Made by a program: the position numbers and the translations under genes. Of a stretch of DNA of 64,000 nucleotides, positions 12,364 through 24,300 are shown piece by piece (position 1 is the first letter of the stretch; each line of letters starts with the position of its first letter). The notes under the pieces are model-generated. The model made no database searches and had not been told where the DNA came from. It saw only the letters and a list, made by a program, of their open reading frames with translations. The stretch is taken from the NCBI GenBank assembly GCA_037178855.1, contig JASJZC010000007.1:1922001-1986000 (forward strand), written 5' to 3'. The DNA comes from Oscheius sp. JU75. Lineage: Eukaryota; Nematoda; Chromadorea; Rhabditida; Rhabditidae.

Positions 12364-15300
12364 ATGAGTGAGTCGGATTCCGACTTCTCGCTCGACGAGT
12401 CTCCAAAAAAGAAGAAAGCTCCGGCCAAGCCGAAGCAAGCAAAAGAGCCTAAGGCCGCGAAGGAGTCAAAAGTTCCGAAAGGGCCAAAAGAAAAAGGCAC
12501 CCCGAAGAAAAAAGGAGATGGAGGCTCTAAGAAGGAGAAAGATGAAGGAACAGGTAAACTTTGAATTAACCTAAGGTCGAGACTGCGCGAAAAAGTCCTC
12601 TGACCAGTCTGAATCTTTCAAAAATGTAACCATTTCAGTTGATGTGAACGAGCAGATGGCCGAAGAAGACAAAGCTGTCTTCGTCTCGCTTGATAACATG
12701 AAAAAGGCCATGTCGATCGAAGACATCTACCAGAGAAAAACTCAGCTGGAGCACATCCTGCTTCGTCCTGATACCTACATCGGATCCGTCGACTACACTG
12801 AAAAGACTGTAGGTTTCAACTATTCTAATTTTTCAATCCATTTTCAGCCCATGTGGGTCTACGATCCAGAGGCGGAAAAAATTGTTTACAAGGATATCAG
12901 TTATGTTCCTGGTCTGTACAAAATTTTCGACGAAATTCTTGTCAATGCCGCCGACAACAAGCAGCGTGACCCGAAAATGACTCTCATCAAGATTGACATT
13001 AGCAAGTGAGAGGAGAGACCCCTCATTCTAATATATATTTTGTTTTACAGGGAGAAGAACCTTATTTCGGTTTACAACAATGGAAAAGGTGTCCCTGTCA
13101 CCCTTCACAAAATTGAGAAGATGTACGTGCCGGAACTGATCTTCGGAACTCTCCTCACCAGTTCGAACTATGACGACAGTGAGAAAAAGGTCCATACCGT
13201 CATTTGTTATCCAAACAATCCTCGTCTTAGACAACTGGAGGTCGTAACGGTTACGGAGCCAAGCTTTGCAACATCTTCAGCTCCGAGTTCACTTTGGAAA
13301 CTTCTTCGAAAGAATACGGCAAGGCATTTAAACAGACCTGGATCAACAACATGTCCAAGGACAAGGATGCCACTATTGTCAAGTCTATGGGGGAGGACTA
13401 CACCAAGGTTTCTGCAGTTTTTTTTAGTAATCTTATGGATGTTTTTAGGTCACGTTCAAGCCAGACCTCACCAAATTCAAAATGACAGAGCTCGACGACG
13501 ACATCATTCATCTCATGATGAGGAGAGCCTTCGATATTGCAGGAAGCACGCGTGGTGTCAAAGTCTTCCTCAACGGAAAACAAGTTCCTGTGAGTTTCTT
13601 TCCGCAGTCAATCGATCGATTGGACCGTCGAGCAGTCGTTATTAGCAGCTGCCTTGTACGAGGGAAAAATCGGCGCGGATAGCTGTTTTGCCTCTTAATT
13701 GGCACGGCAGTGCGAATCGGTTAATTCTCATTGTTATAGACTCATAAAAAGATTTAGTACTGGGAGAGGGACAATAAAATAACTTTTTTCTAGGTCAGTA
13801 ACTTCAAGCAGTACGTCGAGCTCTACACCAAAGACGCTATTGGTGACGATGCCAAGGTAATCTACGAGCACGTCAACGAGCGTTGGGAGGTGGCTCTCAC
13901 TGTATCCGAGGGACAATTCAAGCAAATGTCTTTTGTGAACAGTATTGCAACGACCAAGGGAGGACGACATGTCGATTATGTCTCGGATCAAATGGTCAGC
14001 AAAATGATCGATACAATCAAGAAGAAAGTCGGCAAGAGCACTGTCAATGTCAGACCCTATCAGGTATTCATCGAAAGAGTTATAGTACATTTATTTACTT
14101 TTAGGTCAAAAACCACATGTGGGTCTTCGTGAACTGCCTGATCGAGAATCCGACTTTTGACTCGCAGACCAAGGAGACGATGACTCTCCAGGCTAAGTCT
14201 TTCGGATCGAAATGCGAACTGTCGGATAAGTTTTCTAAGGGAGCCAATAGCTGCGGCGTCGTCGACGCTATGCTGACTTGGGTCAAATTTAAGCAACAGG
14301 AGGATATGAACAAGAAATGTTCTGGAAAGAAGACTACCAAACTGAAGGTAAAGAAGAAGCCTTGCTGTTTCTGTTTAAAGATCCCGATGATGACACAACT
14401 TGGATGAAACTATTTACTTCATACAGCTGAAAAAATATTGAAGCAAGCAAAAGTTTAAAGCTTGAATCAATTCCAGCTTTATGGCAAAATGTTGCACATC
14501 TTTAGTGAGGCAGTTCTGAAAGTCATGACCGTCTCTAAAGGCGATGTGCCAAAGTTTATCGGTCATTCGTGATCAGTGAAGACTAATGATTACCAAAAGG
14601 CGAAACTGAGGGAACCGTTAATGTAAATAATTGGTGATTGATCTCAACTGATACAATTATTATTTTCAGGGAATCCCAAAACTTGAGGACGCCAACGACG
14701 CTGGAACCAAGAACGCTCATTTGTGCACACTCATTCTGACCGAGGGAGACTCTGCCAAAACGTTGGCTGTCTCTGGATTGGCGGTAGTCGGACGAGATCG
14801 ATATGGAGTCTTCCCACTTCGAGGAAAGCTGCTCAATGTCCGAGAGGGAAATATTAAGCAGGTATGGGCCAGCCTGTTTTGATGATCAAATCAAACTTCG
14901 TTTAGGTCGCGGACAATGCTGAAGTCAACGCCCTCATCAAAATTCTCGGTCTTCAATACAAGAGGAAGTACGACAGTGATGAGGACTTCAAGTCTCTTCG
15001 TTACGGAAGCGTCATGATCATGGCCGATCAGGTGAACATTCTGATTTAATGCCCTAACATACCCATATTTAGGATCAAGATGGAAGTCACATCAAGGGAC
15101 TGGTGATCAATTTCATCCATCATAACTGGCCAAGTCTCATCAGAAGAGGCTTCGTCGAGCAGTTCATCACTCCAATCATCAAGGCTATTCGCGGAAAAGA
15201 CGAGACGGCATTTTTCTCGATTCCGGAATACGAAAAGTGGAAAGCGAACAATCCCGATTCTGAAAAGTTCAGAATCAAGTACTACAAGGGATTGGGTAGA

Positions 15301-18300
15301 AATCACACAACGACACTTGACTAGTTTCTTGATTCAGGTACTTCCACTTCAAAGGAAGCCAAGGAGTACTTCTCTGATATGACTCGTCACAGGATTAAGT
15401 TCAAGTACAACGGCCCTGAAGACGATGCCGCTGTGGACATGGCCTTTTCGAAGAAGAAGGTCGAGGAGAGAAAGGACTGGCTCACCAAATGGATGGCTGA
15501 GAAGAAAGCACGCCGCGAGCAGGGAGAACACGAGGAGTATCTGTACGGAGAGGCCACAAAGCACATTTCCTATACGGACTTCATCAACAAGGAACTCGTA
15601 CTCTTCTCCAATACCGATAACGAACGCTCGATTCCGTCGTTGGTTGATGGCCTGAAGCCGGGACAGAGAAAGGTGGATAATAAAGAAGTTCAGAAGACCA
15701 AGCTAATATTCAGGTGGTCTTTGCATGCTTCAAGCGTGCCGACAAGCGTGAAGTCAAGGTCGCCCAGTTGGCCGGAGCTGTTGGAGAGCTGTCCGCCTAC
15801 CATCACGGAGAAGCTTCACTGATGGGAACCATCGTCAATTTGGCTCAGGTAACTTAGTTTTAAGAATAAGATTTTAGCCTTCGCGCATTTATAACATTCA
15901 GTAAACCTGAGCAAGCTAAAAACAAAATGTTTCAGGATTTCGTCGGCTCGAACAACATCAATCTTCTTCTGCCTATAGGACAGTTCGGTACTCGCCTACA
16001 AGGAGGCAAAGACAGCGCTTCTCCTCGTTATATCTTCACCAAGCTGAGGTGCGACTCTGCATTTTATCAACACTGTTGAAATTCAGTCCTGTTGCTCGTT
16101 ACCTGTTTCCTACAAAAGATGACGACGTTCTGCGATTTCTTTTTGAAGACAATCAGCGGATTGAGCCTGAATGGTATTGCCCCATCATCCCGACCGTCTT
16201 GGTCAATGGAGCAGCTGGAATTGGAACTGCTTGGTCCACGAACATTCCCAACTACAATCCGAAAGACGTGGTAGAAAACATTAGGCGTCTCATTAAAGGA
16301 CAGGAACAAAAGTCGCTGGTAAAGATTGTCACAAAAGCTTTTCTACCCTAACCTTTAGATTCCCTGGTACAAGGGATTCCGAGGAGAGATCATCCAGTTG
16401 GACAGCTCTCGCTTTGTGTGTAATGGTGAAGTTGCCATCCTCAACGACGACACTGTCGAGATCACTGAACTACCAGTCAAAACTTGGACCCAGACGTACA
16501 AGGAGACAGTACTTGAGTCCCTCATCGAAGGAGGTGGCAGTGGCGAAGGCAAGGATAAGTCTGAAAAGAAGAATCCAATCATTTCGTGGGTGGAGGACAC
16601 TAATCGGTTAATTTAAACATATAGTGACTTCAAAGAGTACCACACCGACACAACTGTCCGATTTGTGGTCAAGTTTGTTCACGGAAAGCTTCGTCATGCT
16701 GAATCGGAGGGTCTTCACAAGGTTCTAAAGCTTCAAACCGTCATCAACACTACATCGATGGTGCTCTTTGATGCTGCCGGTTGCCTCAGAAAGTTCAACA
16801 CTCCCGAGGAAATTTGTGCCGAGTTCTTTGAAACCAGAAAGAAGATGTATATGAAGAGGAAGGCCTACCTCGAAGGAATGCTTTTGGCCCAGAGCTCGAG
16901 ACTGAGCAATCAGGTACTAACGCAAACAGTATCATGATTTCCCATTTGCAGGCCGAATTCATCAAAGCCAAGATCAGTGGAAAAATTGTTATGGAGGACA
17001 AGAAGAAGGCTGCCATTGTCAAGCAGCTCCAAGACCTCAAATTCTTGCCGGATCCGGTCAAGGCATGGAAAGATGCCCAGAAAAAGGATCATCCGGAAGA
17101 TGTCGAGGAAGAAGTCGTCGAAGAAGATGATGACCAGGAGAAGGAAAAGCCGTCTGATTTGGATAAGAGCATGGCCGACTACGACTACCTTGTTGGTCTC
17201 GCCTTGATCAAGCTTTCCAACGAAGAAAAGACCAAGCTGGAGAACGAGAGCAATGCCAAAAAGGCCGAGCACGATTCGGTGAAGAAGAAGACCTGGTCAG
17301 ACATGTGGAATGAGGATCTGGACGAGTTTTTGGTTCAACTCAAGAAGCGAGAGGCACAGGAAAAGGCTGATCAGGAATCTGCCATCAAGAAGAAGCTACA
17401 GACTGATGGAAAGCGTGCCGGAGCTGGAGGTCGCATTGCAACGGAAATCATGCCTTCTAAGGATGGAATCCGAATCGAGCCAGCTATCGACAAAGCCATG
17501 AAGGACAAATATGAAAAACTTGCTGCTCCTAAGAAGGAGAAGGTTAAGAAGGAGCCGAAGGAACCCAAGGAACCTAAAGACAAGAAGCCGAAGAAGGAAG
17601 CTACTGAGAAGAGTCCAGTGAGATATTTTTATTTACTCTGTCAAAATTAATAATTTCAGTTTGAGAAAAAGGCAAAGAAGCCAAAGAGAGATGAATGGAA
17701 CTCGGACGAATCTTCCGCTGAAGAAATGGACTATGAGGAAGGCGAAACCAATGCCCTCTTTGAAGACGAAGCTAGTGATAAGGAGGAGATCATGCCGAAG
17801 GCTGCTCCCCGCTCCGAACGCGTAAGTGATACACGCTAGAGTATTCAATTTTCAGATAGTTTTGACTAACGAAATAGTTGCAGCGTAGCCGTAAGCCTAT
17901 CATCAATGCCTCTGATGATGGCCTGGAAGAGGAAGCTGAGGATAATGATGAATCTGTTCCCCCTACTCCGGTGGTCAGTTTCAGCTGAAAACAAGCATAA
18001 CGCTGAACCTTTAGAAGCCGGTAAAGAAGGTCCCTGCTAAGAAGAAGACCGAAGCTAACGGAGATGACTCTTCAGCTCCAGCGACTCCTGCTGTAAAATA
18101 TTTCTTGTATCCACAAAAAAGAGTTTTAGAAGGCTCCTGCCAAGAAGGCTGCTCCGAAGAAGAGGAAGGCCAACGACTCCGATGACGATGAGTCGGCTCC
18201 AGTGACACCGGCGGTAAATCACAATTCAACTTGTTGTATTGAAAATTACAGAAGGCTTCTGCCAAACGCGCCAAGATGACTGAGGACGACGGTGATGATT

Positions 18301-19221
18301 CTTCTCCAGCTGGTACACCTCAGGTGAGATTTCTCTTCATTTTCATCTGAGCTTCATGCTCAGAAAGGAAAAGAACGAAGAAATCGCGAAGTACTAGATG
18401 CGGCTGTAAAAAAATCAGACTTCCGCTCGACCATCGACAGGTTCCTCAGGAATAAGGTTCCTGCACGCGAAAAGGAGAGGAAAAATGCTGAAGAATTGCT
18501 CTGGGCCAAATTTGAAGAGCCACCTGAGGAAACTGCTCGATTCGCTGCTGTTCAGAAGAGAATGGAGGCCAGACTCAGCGACGACTTCAAAAAAATGAGA
18601 GCTAATGCGAGAATCACCAACACGACGCAGGTCATGGAAGAGATTATGGGCGAGGAATGGAAAGAAGCGAGAAGAAAAGAGCAATTGAGGACTCAGGAGA
18701 CACTTAAAGCTGAGGCAAAAAAGATTGCTGACCGTGAACGAAAGGAGATAAAAAAAGCTCGAAGTGATGCAGCGAGGATCCGACGAATTCGTCCCGAACA
18801 GCTGAACACATTGGGAGAGTTTAAAGCTGAAGAAGCATCGTTTGAAGGATCCACAACCCACGATCAAAGTGAAGCATCGGGAGTCGAGCTCCTTTTCCCA
18901 GAACAGCTGGACACATTAAGCGAGATGAAAGCTGAAGAAGCATCCTCTGGAGGATCCACGATTACCACAACTGACATCCCATTGACTGAGGATGAAAAAG
19001 AAGCGCCTAAGAGAGAAAATACAAAATTGCAGACGCCAGAGAAACAGGAAAATTCAGAGTCAAAAGATCCATTAATAGAAAAAAACTGAAAACGAGGTCC
19101 GATAAATGTTAAGTTAAAGTATGTTGTTTTTCAGAATGTTCCACGACGTGCTGCTTCTGGTCGTGTCACGACTAAGAAGAGTTACAAGATTGATGAAGAG
19201 ACCGATGAGTCTGATGCTTAG
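12364..19221 (+). CDS. top-2: DNA topoisomerase 2 (type IIA, ATP-dependent)
   Basis: Passes one DNA duplex through a transient double-strand break to decatenate and relax chromosomes in the nucleus. Exons: 12364-12553, 12639-12808, 12848-13005, 13051-13189, 13231-13407, 13449-13589, 13794-14063, 14105-14347, 14670-14861, 14906-15031, 15073-15295, 15338-15672, 15714-15848, 15936-16048, 16087-16318, 16359-16606, 16625-16913, 16952-17617, 17660-17821, 17884-17973, 18015-18092, 18130-18213, 18252-18323, 19135-19221. They close in frame to 1539 residues, near the family norm. A Lys-rich N tail precedes the GHKL ATPase (GRNGYGAKL). The TOPRIM EGDSA and DQDGSH motifs follow. The catalytic Tyr is Y865 in SPRYIFT. 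The tail is acidic and basic, the usual nuclear-targeting region, with repeated small exons. The ATG directly follows TTTCAG, so the mRNA is probably trans-spliced. The last intron carries an alternative in-frame ORF (next entry). Confidence 0.97.
18364..19089 (+). CDS. in-frame ORF in the last top-2 intron: candidate alternative terminal exon
   Basis: After the exon ending at 18323 (phase 0), an acceptor CAG at 18361-18363 opens a frame of 241 codons that stays open to TGA at 19087-19089. If used, it would replace the usual 28-residue end of topoisomerase II and give a 1752-residue protein. The product is very rich in Lys, Arg, Glu and Ala and looks like a long charged helix or coiled coil. 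Near its end it repeats a PEQLxTLxExKAEEAS unit (DNA about 18781-18858 and 18891-18965). Only 45 bases separate its stop from the constitutive last exon, so a separate poly(A) site would be tight; a GATAAA-like string near 19101 is weak. It could also be an independent or inserted sequence. I recognise no domain. Confidence 0.55.
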   Translation, partial: KGKERRNREVLDAAVKKSDFRSTIDRFLRNKVPAREKERKNAEELLWAKFEEPPEETARFAAVQKRMEARLSDDFKKMRANARITNTTQVMEEIMGEEWKEARRKEQLRTQETLKAEAKKIADRERKEIKKARSDAARIRRIRPEQLNTLGEFKAEEASFEGSTTHDQSEASGVELLFPEQLDTLSEMKAEEASSGGSTITTTDIPLTEDEKEAPKRENTKLQTPEKQENSESKDPLIEKN

Positions 19222-19461
19222 ACTCCAAAGAGCCGTCCAAAAGACCCCTGTCCACACTTTTAATCGTGGTTCAAATTTCATTTATTTAACAAGTTGATCT
19301 CCTCTTCTGTCATTTGTATTTATTTGGTAGTATTTAATGCCTTTGGTGTGATAAACGGTTTTTTGAAACTGGCTTTTCAAAACAAAAAGAGTACTCATGT
19401 ATTGAAAACCTAGCAAGTGAGAAGAGAAGAATCGTTGACTTAGATATGACTTACTTATATA

Positions 19462-20136
19462 CAGTGTGTCAAGAAAGTATAGATACCTCTGCAATTTCAC
19501 CCGTTTGAATGATTCTTTACGTTTTCAAAGTTTGTGAGCATATCAGCTCGATAGAAGACGACAGAAAACCTCCATAAAAACTTTAACATTGAGCATTTAC
19601 TGTTTGGTGGCGAGATTCCAGGCGCAAACGCAAAAATCCTCTGTCAAGAAAGTATAGATACTTTCTCAAAACCCTAAGTATCTTGTTTCGAAAATGGCTA
19701 ATATTGTAGACAAAAAGTCAAAAATACAGCTGCATCATCCAAACGTCAAAAAAGTTTGGTTTCGAGCACTTTGAAAAAAGTCATTTTGTACTGAAAATCG
19801 TGATTACCTCGGTCTATAATCGATTGCTCCGTGGGATTCCAAGCAATCAACTCCAAAATTTTGTGGAAGATACGTGATATTATAGGTGACAAAGGCCCAG
19901 AACTTAGTTCTTCAAAATGTTAAATCCCTTCCCTCTATACACGTTCGTATATTGAGATCCCATTTTCAATACTAATTTTCACTTGATACGTGTTCGCAAA
20001 AATAAAACATCTGTAGCAGAACGGTTTTGCCCTGAACAATACCAAGTCGATCTGATATGCTCACAAATTTTGAAAACGTAAAGAATCATTCAAACGGGTG
20101 AAATTGCAGAGGTATCTATACTTTCTTGACACACTG
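19462..20136. mobile_element. non-autonomous Tc1/mariner-like inverted-repeat element
   Basis: A 675-bp element with terminal inverted repeats of about 86 bp. The left end reads CAGTGTGTCAAGAAAGTATA from 19462, and the right end is its reverse complement, finishing at 20136. I count one mismatch between the arms. It is bordered on both sides by TA (19460-19461 and 20137-20138), the Tc1/mariner target duplication. The tip sequence TGTCAAGAAAGTATAGATAC recurs inside at 19642-19661. No long transposase ORF is present, so it cannot move by itself. It sits between top-2 and the small gene at 20383, about 250 bp upstream of that gene's ATG. Confidence 0.85.
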
Positions 20137-20382
20137 TAGATAATCTTGACCAAGCTACAAACACCAGTTAGAAGAATAACTAGTGCAAATGTAAAAGCAG
20201 GATCATAAAAACAGTGTGCAAACGTCGTCTCGGATAAATCGTGGACATTAGTAGACAATTTTGCCGTAGTCAATCGCACGTATTTCGGTCCGCGACAGAC
20301 CTGTCCATCGAACAACGCAGCCCGCCTCTCTGCCTTCAAAAGCCCTTTCCTCCTAATTAATCGTTCTTTCGACCCCTTCACA

Positions 20383-20865
20383 ATGCGCTTGTTACTTTGT
20401 CTCCTTCTTCTTGTAGCATTTACGGATGGCGTCATCATAAAAGCTCTTTTCCGAGCCTTTGGCATCGACCCTGAAACTGGGTAAGCGTTGTTTCGTATAT
20501 CCATAGGAACTGTAAATTAAGAAGACCATGTGGTTGCTGTGGTTGTCCACCTCCCCCTCCTCCGCCGCCAGAGCCCTGCCCAAAGGCTTGTGGCCAACCT
20601 TCGTGTTGTCCACCACCACCTCCTCCGCCTCCGCCTCCAGCTCCATGCCAGTGCCCGTAAGTTTTTTGAAAAATGAAGTATCTAACAGTGCTTCTACTAT
20701 TTACAATAAACTACAACTTGTTTCAGTGCTGCTTTGCCTCCACCAGCTCCATTTGGAGGAACTCCTACAGTTGGATACGCCCTTCCACCAGTTGCCGCTC
20801 CTCAATACGCTGGTGTTGCAGCTCCTCTTCCGGTCGCCAGCTCCTACGCTGTTCCTGGCAAGTAA
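20383..20865 (+). CDS. small secreted Cys/Pro-rich protein
   Basis: Three exons (20383-20480, 20522-20656, 20727-20865) close in frame to 123 residues. Residues 1-16 form a strong signal peptide (MRLLLCLLLLVAFTDG). A segment with CGCCGC and CQC cysteine clusters between two runs of eight to ten prolines follows, then a Pro/Ala/Tyr/Val tail. It lacks any catalytic domain. Such low-complexity secreted proteins are common in nematode cuticle, eggshell or secretory material, but I do not recognise the family and assign no function. The exon 2 acceptor could be at 20521 or three bases later; both keep the frame. A mobile element lies 245 bp upstream and may be part of its promoter region. An AATAAA lies downstream at about 20911. 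Confidence 0.75.
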
Positions 20866-21243
20866 CTCATGTATGACATTATCTTACTCTGCAATTTACT
20901 GTGCAACACAATGAATAAACTGTCTGCAATAGTTGTTATTAATGATTGTTTAATATGTAAGAAAAGGACGCTGATCTTGTGTGGAATGAAGCTTTGCTGC
21001 ATCTTTTCTTACATTTCCTTGCTATTCTATTCACGAATTTTATCTCTAAAAGATTACAGAAGTGTATCTGGCAAAACATGGATACACATAAAACCTTAAC
21101 TGCTATCTACGATGCTATAATCCAGGACTCTTGGTTAAAGACTAACTGCCGTCTCCCAAACACCGAACACTTTTCTAGCCGCCGAGCACGTTTATTGTTC
21201 CAGTTTACACAAAAAATGTCATAAACAAAAAGTAAAAAGTTTC

Positions 21244-21315
21244 TGGAGATATGGGGAATTGAACCCCAGACCTCTCCCATGCTAAGGGAGCGCTCTACCA
21301 CTGAGCTATATCCCC
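21244..21315 (-). tRNA. tRNA-Ala (anticodon AGC)
   Basis: On the minus strand a 72-nt cloverleaf starts GGGGATATAGCTCAGTGG. The acceptor stem, D arm (A box TAGCTCAGTGG), an anticodon stem CTCCC/GGGAG around TTAGCAT, and a T arm GGGGTTCAATTCCCC all pair. The anticodon AGC reads alanine GCU and, after inosine modification, GCC. No intron. Confidence 0.95.
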
Positions 21316-24300
21316 ACTGCGGAGGGGTGCAAGTGCTGAAGAGACGCAATGCGCAGTTGCAATGGTGTCCAGGGACCATTTTTAAACAAGGAGGGGAAGA
21401 AAAAGAACGCATCCCTTACGGAAGAGTTCCTGACTTTCACTGTACGTTTTTTTTTGAATTTGTAGTACCAACTAGTTGTATAAGACGGCTCCTCATTTAT
21501 TCTCCCATTAATGTCGCCTTTTGATGAGTATCCGAGTCAACTACCCTCGGGCAATCTGTGGCTGTCTTGGCAATAATAACCCTCCTTCGTATCTTCGACT
21601 ACGATCACCCTTCATTTGGGAGGAAGCGTACTTCCCCCAATATTGGTATACTCGTTTGAATCTTTCTCATAACCCACAACGGTTTTAAACGCAAGAGGTC
21701 TAAATTCTATTTGCTTGCTTACAAAAGTATTTATCTTATGAAAAAATACAAATCAGTGGGGTCTTTGATGACCCTGACTAATAATTGTGGTCTCATTGCA
21801 TGACAATACAGTCATTATGGAACAGTCATCTTCAATTCCTTGTTCTTGTTCTCTATAAGAATGTAAGTGGTTGACCAAAAGTGCATTTTATAAGATTGTG
21901 TACAGTTTGGTAAAACCTTAGCCACTACCTCCTTTAGTATACCACTCATTGTAGCTGTCAGCCGTCTCACGGAAATAACCTGCTCTCCCGAGCATATTCC
22001 ACAATTTGAAAAAGTGGTTAGACTGGGAACAGTAGGATGTTTTTAGGTTAGTACATGTGATTCAGGAACTATGCAGCTTTTCTCTTAGCTGAGGCTCTCA
22101 CGTTCAATCAAAGAGCAAATATTTGACTGTTGAATGATGATGCTTGAACTCGGAACAAAAAAAACTTGGAATTATTTTGTGTAGACTATACAAACTATTT
22201 GCGGTGAGTACGTGTCTTGTTCCAAGAGAATAGCTCAATCACACTCTCATTTCGGATTTTGACAAAAGACGCGTGTACTGCCAGCGCGTTGTCCAAACAC
22301 ATCGACCTGCTGCGGTTTTTTCTATAACCTTCCAGTCCTCAATTCTGACCGAATGGAGGTCGAGCTATCTTTTTTTTCTTAATTTGTTTTACACTCTATG
22401 AAAAGCACACTTCCCTGTCTTCGCAAATCCTCACGGAGATAATCCTCTTCCTCGTGAATGAAATTAGCATTTCTTGAAAAACTTATTTTCATCAAGTTTT
22501 GTTTCTTGGGACTGAAGTCCACATCTTAGGTCCCTCACTCAAATCTGTATTTTTCTATTCTCGACTTCAGAACCGGTTTGATACGACATGACCCATAATA
22601 GCCGCCCGGCGAGTCATGCAGCTCGAGTGTTAGAAAATGAGCACAGAGCTCCATAACTAAGCTTTAAGATCAGGTCCATCCAGGTCTCCGATTGCTGTAC
22701 TCAATTTGTTTTTTGACTGGAGGCCAGTGAGTCACTTCCGTGATTACATACACACAAACATCTACATCTAATTAGAATATTTGTTTAGCGGGACGTGTAG
22801 CTAATTACTCAGTATTGTATGGAAAGAAGATATTTTCGGAAGAGCTTGTGACGAATGAGACATGTTGATCAGAATGAGAGGCAGAAAAAAAGCGAAACAT
22901 AACAAAAAGTTGATCCTAATCTGATCTCATGCTCAGAGGACGAGAATAAATCTACAGATTAGAAGAGCTCAGGCGTTTTTAGGTTTCGAGAGCATTCACG
23001 TGCTCTCATTAGTCAGATAGGCTTTGAAGCTCGGAGCTTGGTTTCGGCTATTACACAATCAAAAAATCCGAATAAATCTCAGAATGTGGTTTGTTTTTGA
23101 ATACCGAACGAGTAACAAGGAAGAGGAACCTGTTTTTGGCTAATTCATTGACTCATAGACGACTTAAAGATCCGTTAGCTTTTTGTTTCAACAGGACACG
23201 AATGTCCTGCAGCCTAGTTAAGGAACAAGCCCTTCATGGATTTTCGATTTTAGTTTTTTGGAGAGATTATCCTCGAGGGCGTTCTCAGCACATGGAACGT
23301 TCTAAGATTTCTTCAAATTAATATGCTAGCTGGACAGACCACATCAAGTAGAAGAATGTGGAGCCATTTGTCCTGAATGTTATTGTCGGACGAGGCTTTT
23401 TCCCACATTTGCACAGATGGGCGCGAGGTATCCGCTATGTGGAAAATGATGCGCGGCGGTCTTTCAGCTGGTCACAAACCAGTCTCTGCTCCCTCTCGGC
23501 CCGTAGTGAACCGCTTGATCACGACGGACCCCCTGTAGTATGAATCATTCTCATCACATACTGGATATCCACTTTTACAAAGAGTTGTCAATCAAAATCC
23601 TTGTCTATTATAAATAACCTTCCTCGCCACTCCCAGATCTCTGGGATGCGGCAGATTGCGCGGGAGAAAAACTCGATTGCTTCAATTTACTGGACGGACA
23701 CCTGCACTAGGGGCCAGCACTGATTATGTCTGACATCTTCATGAACAAATTCCTCATAGCCAACACGGACGTACGGATTATACCTTGTTTTGAGTGCTTC
23801 ACAGTCTGCCCTTCCAGTCGCGGAAATAAAAGAGCCATCAAAGACTCTTTTCCTCATCATTTGACATGCTTAACCAAAATCATGTCTTAAGTGGAATCTA
23901 TCTATAAACAGATGTGACACGCGGCTTTGATAATCCAATCTTCCAAGATCTTTTCTTATTGTCCCCATTTTGCAAATATTGGTTCCTTTAGGTCTTAGCG
24001 AACAACTTTTTCGAAAGATTTGGACTTTTCCTACTATTTCATCACACTCTTACAGTATTTTTCACTCAGTTCAAGCAACCTCGAATAATAGCTCGACTCT
24101 GAAACTCCTAATAGGCTTCATAACTGATTCAAACCATGAAAGCTTGAAACAAGTTTGTAGTTGGTGACTAGCTGATCCCGTTGCACGAGTGCTAGAGGTC
24201 CCTGATAAAGAAGCCCAAGGGTAAGAAGACAGCATGTATGTAAGAACTGCCTGTCCGATCTTTGTGGGTGTGACTCAGAGCCCAATTGATCGATTCCGTC

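Noticed and set aside
13190-13230. Apparent loss of the topoisomerase ATP-binding motif
   Set aside because: A 41-base intron is present; splicing gives [15 protein letters not shown].
19462-20136. CRISPR-like repeats
   Set aside because: The three copies of the tip are the two inverted arms plus one internal copy of a transposon; this is eukaryotic DNA.
20528-20914. 128-codon plus-strand ORF
   Set aside because: Frame-shifted reading of the Cys/Pro-rich gene; the signal-peptide frame with two introns explains the region better.
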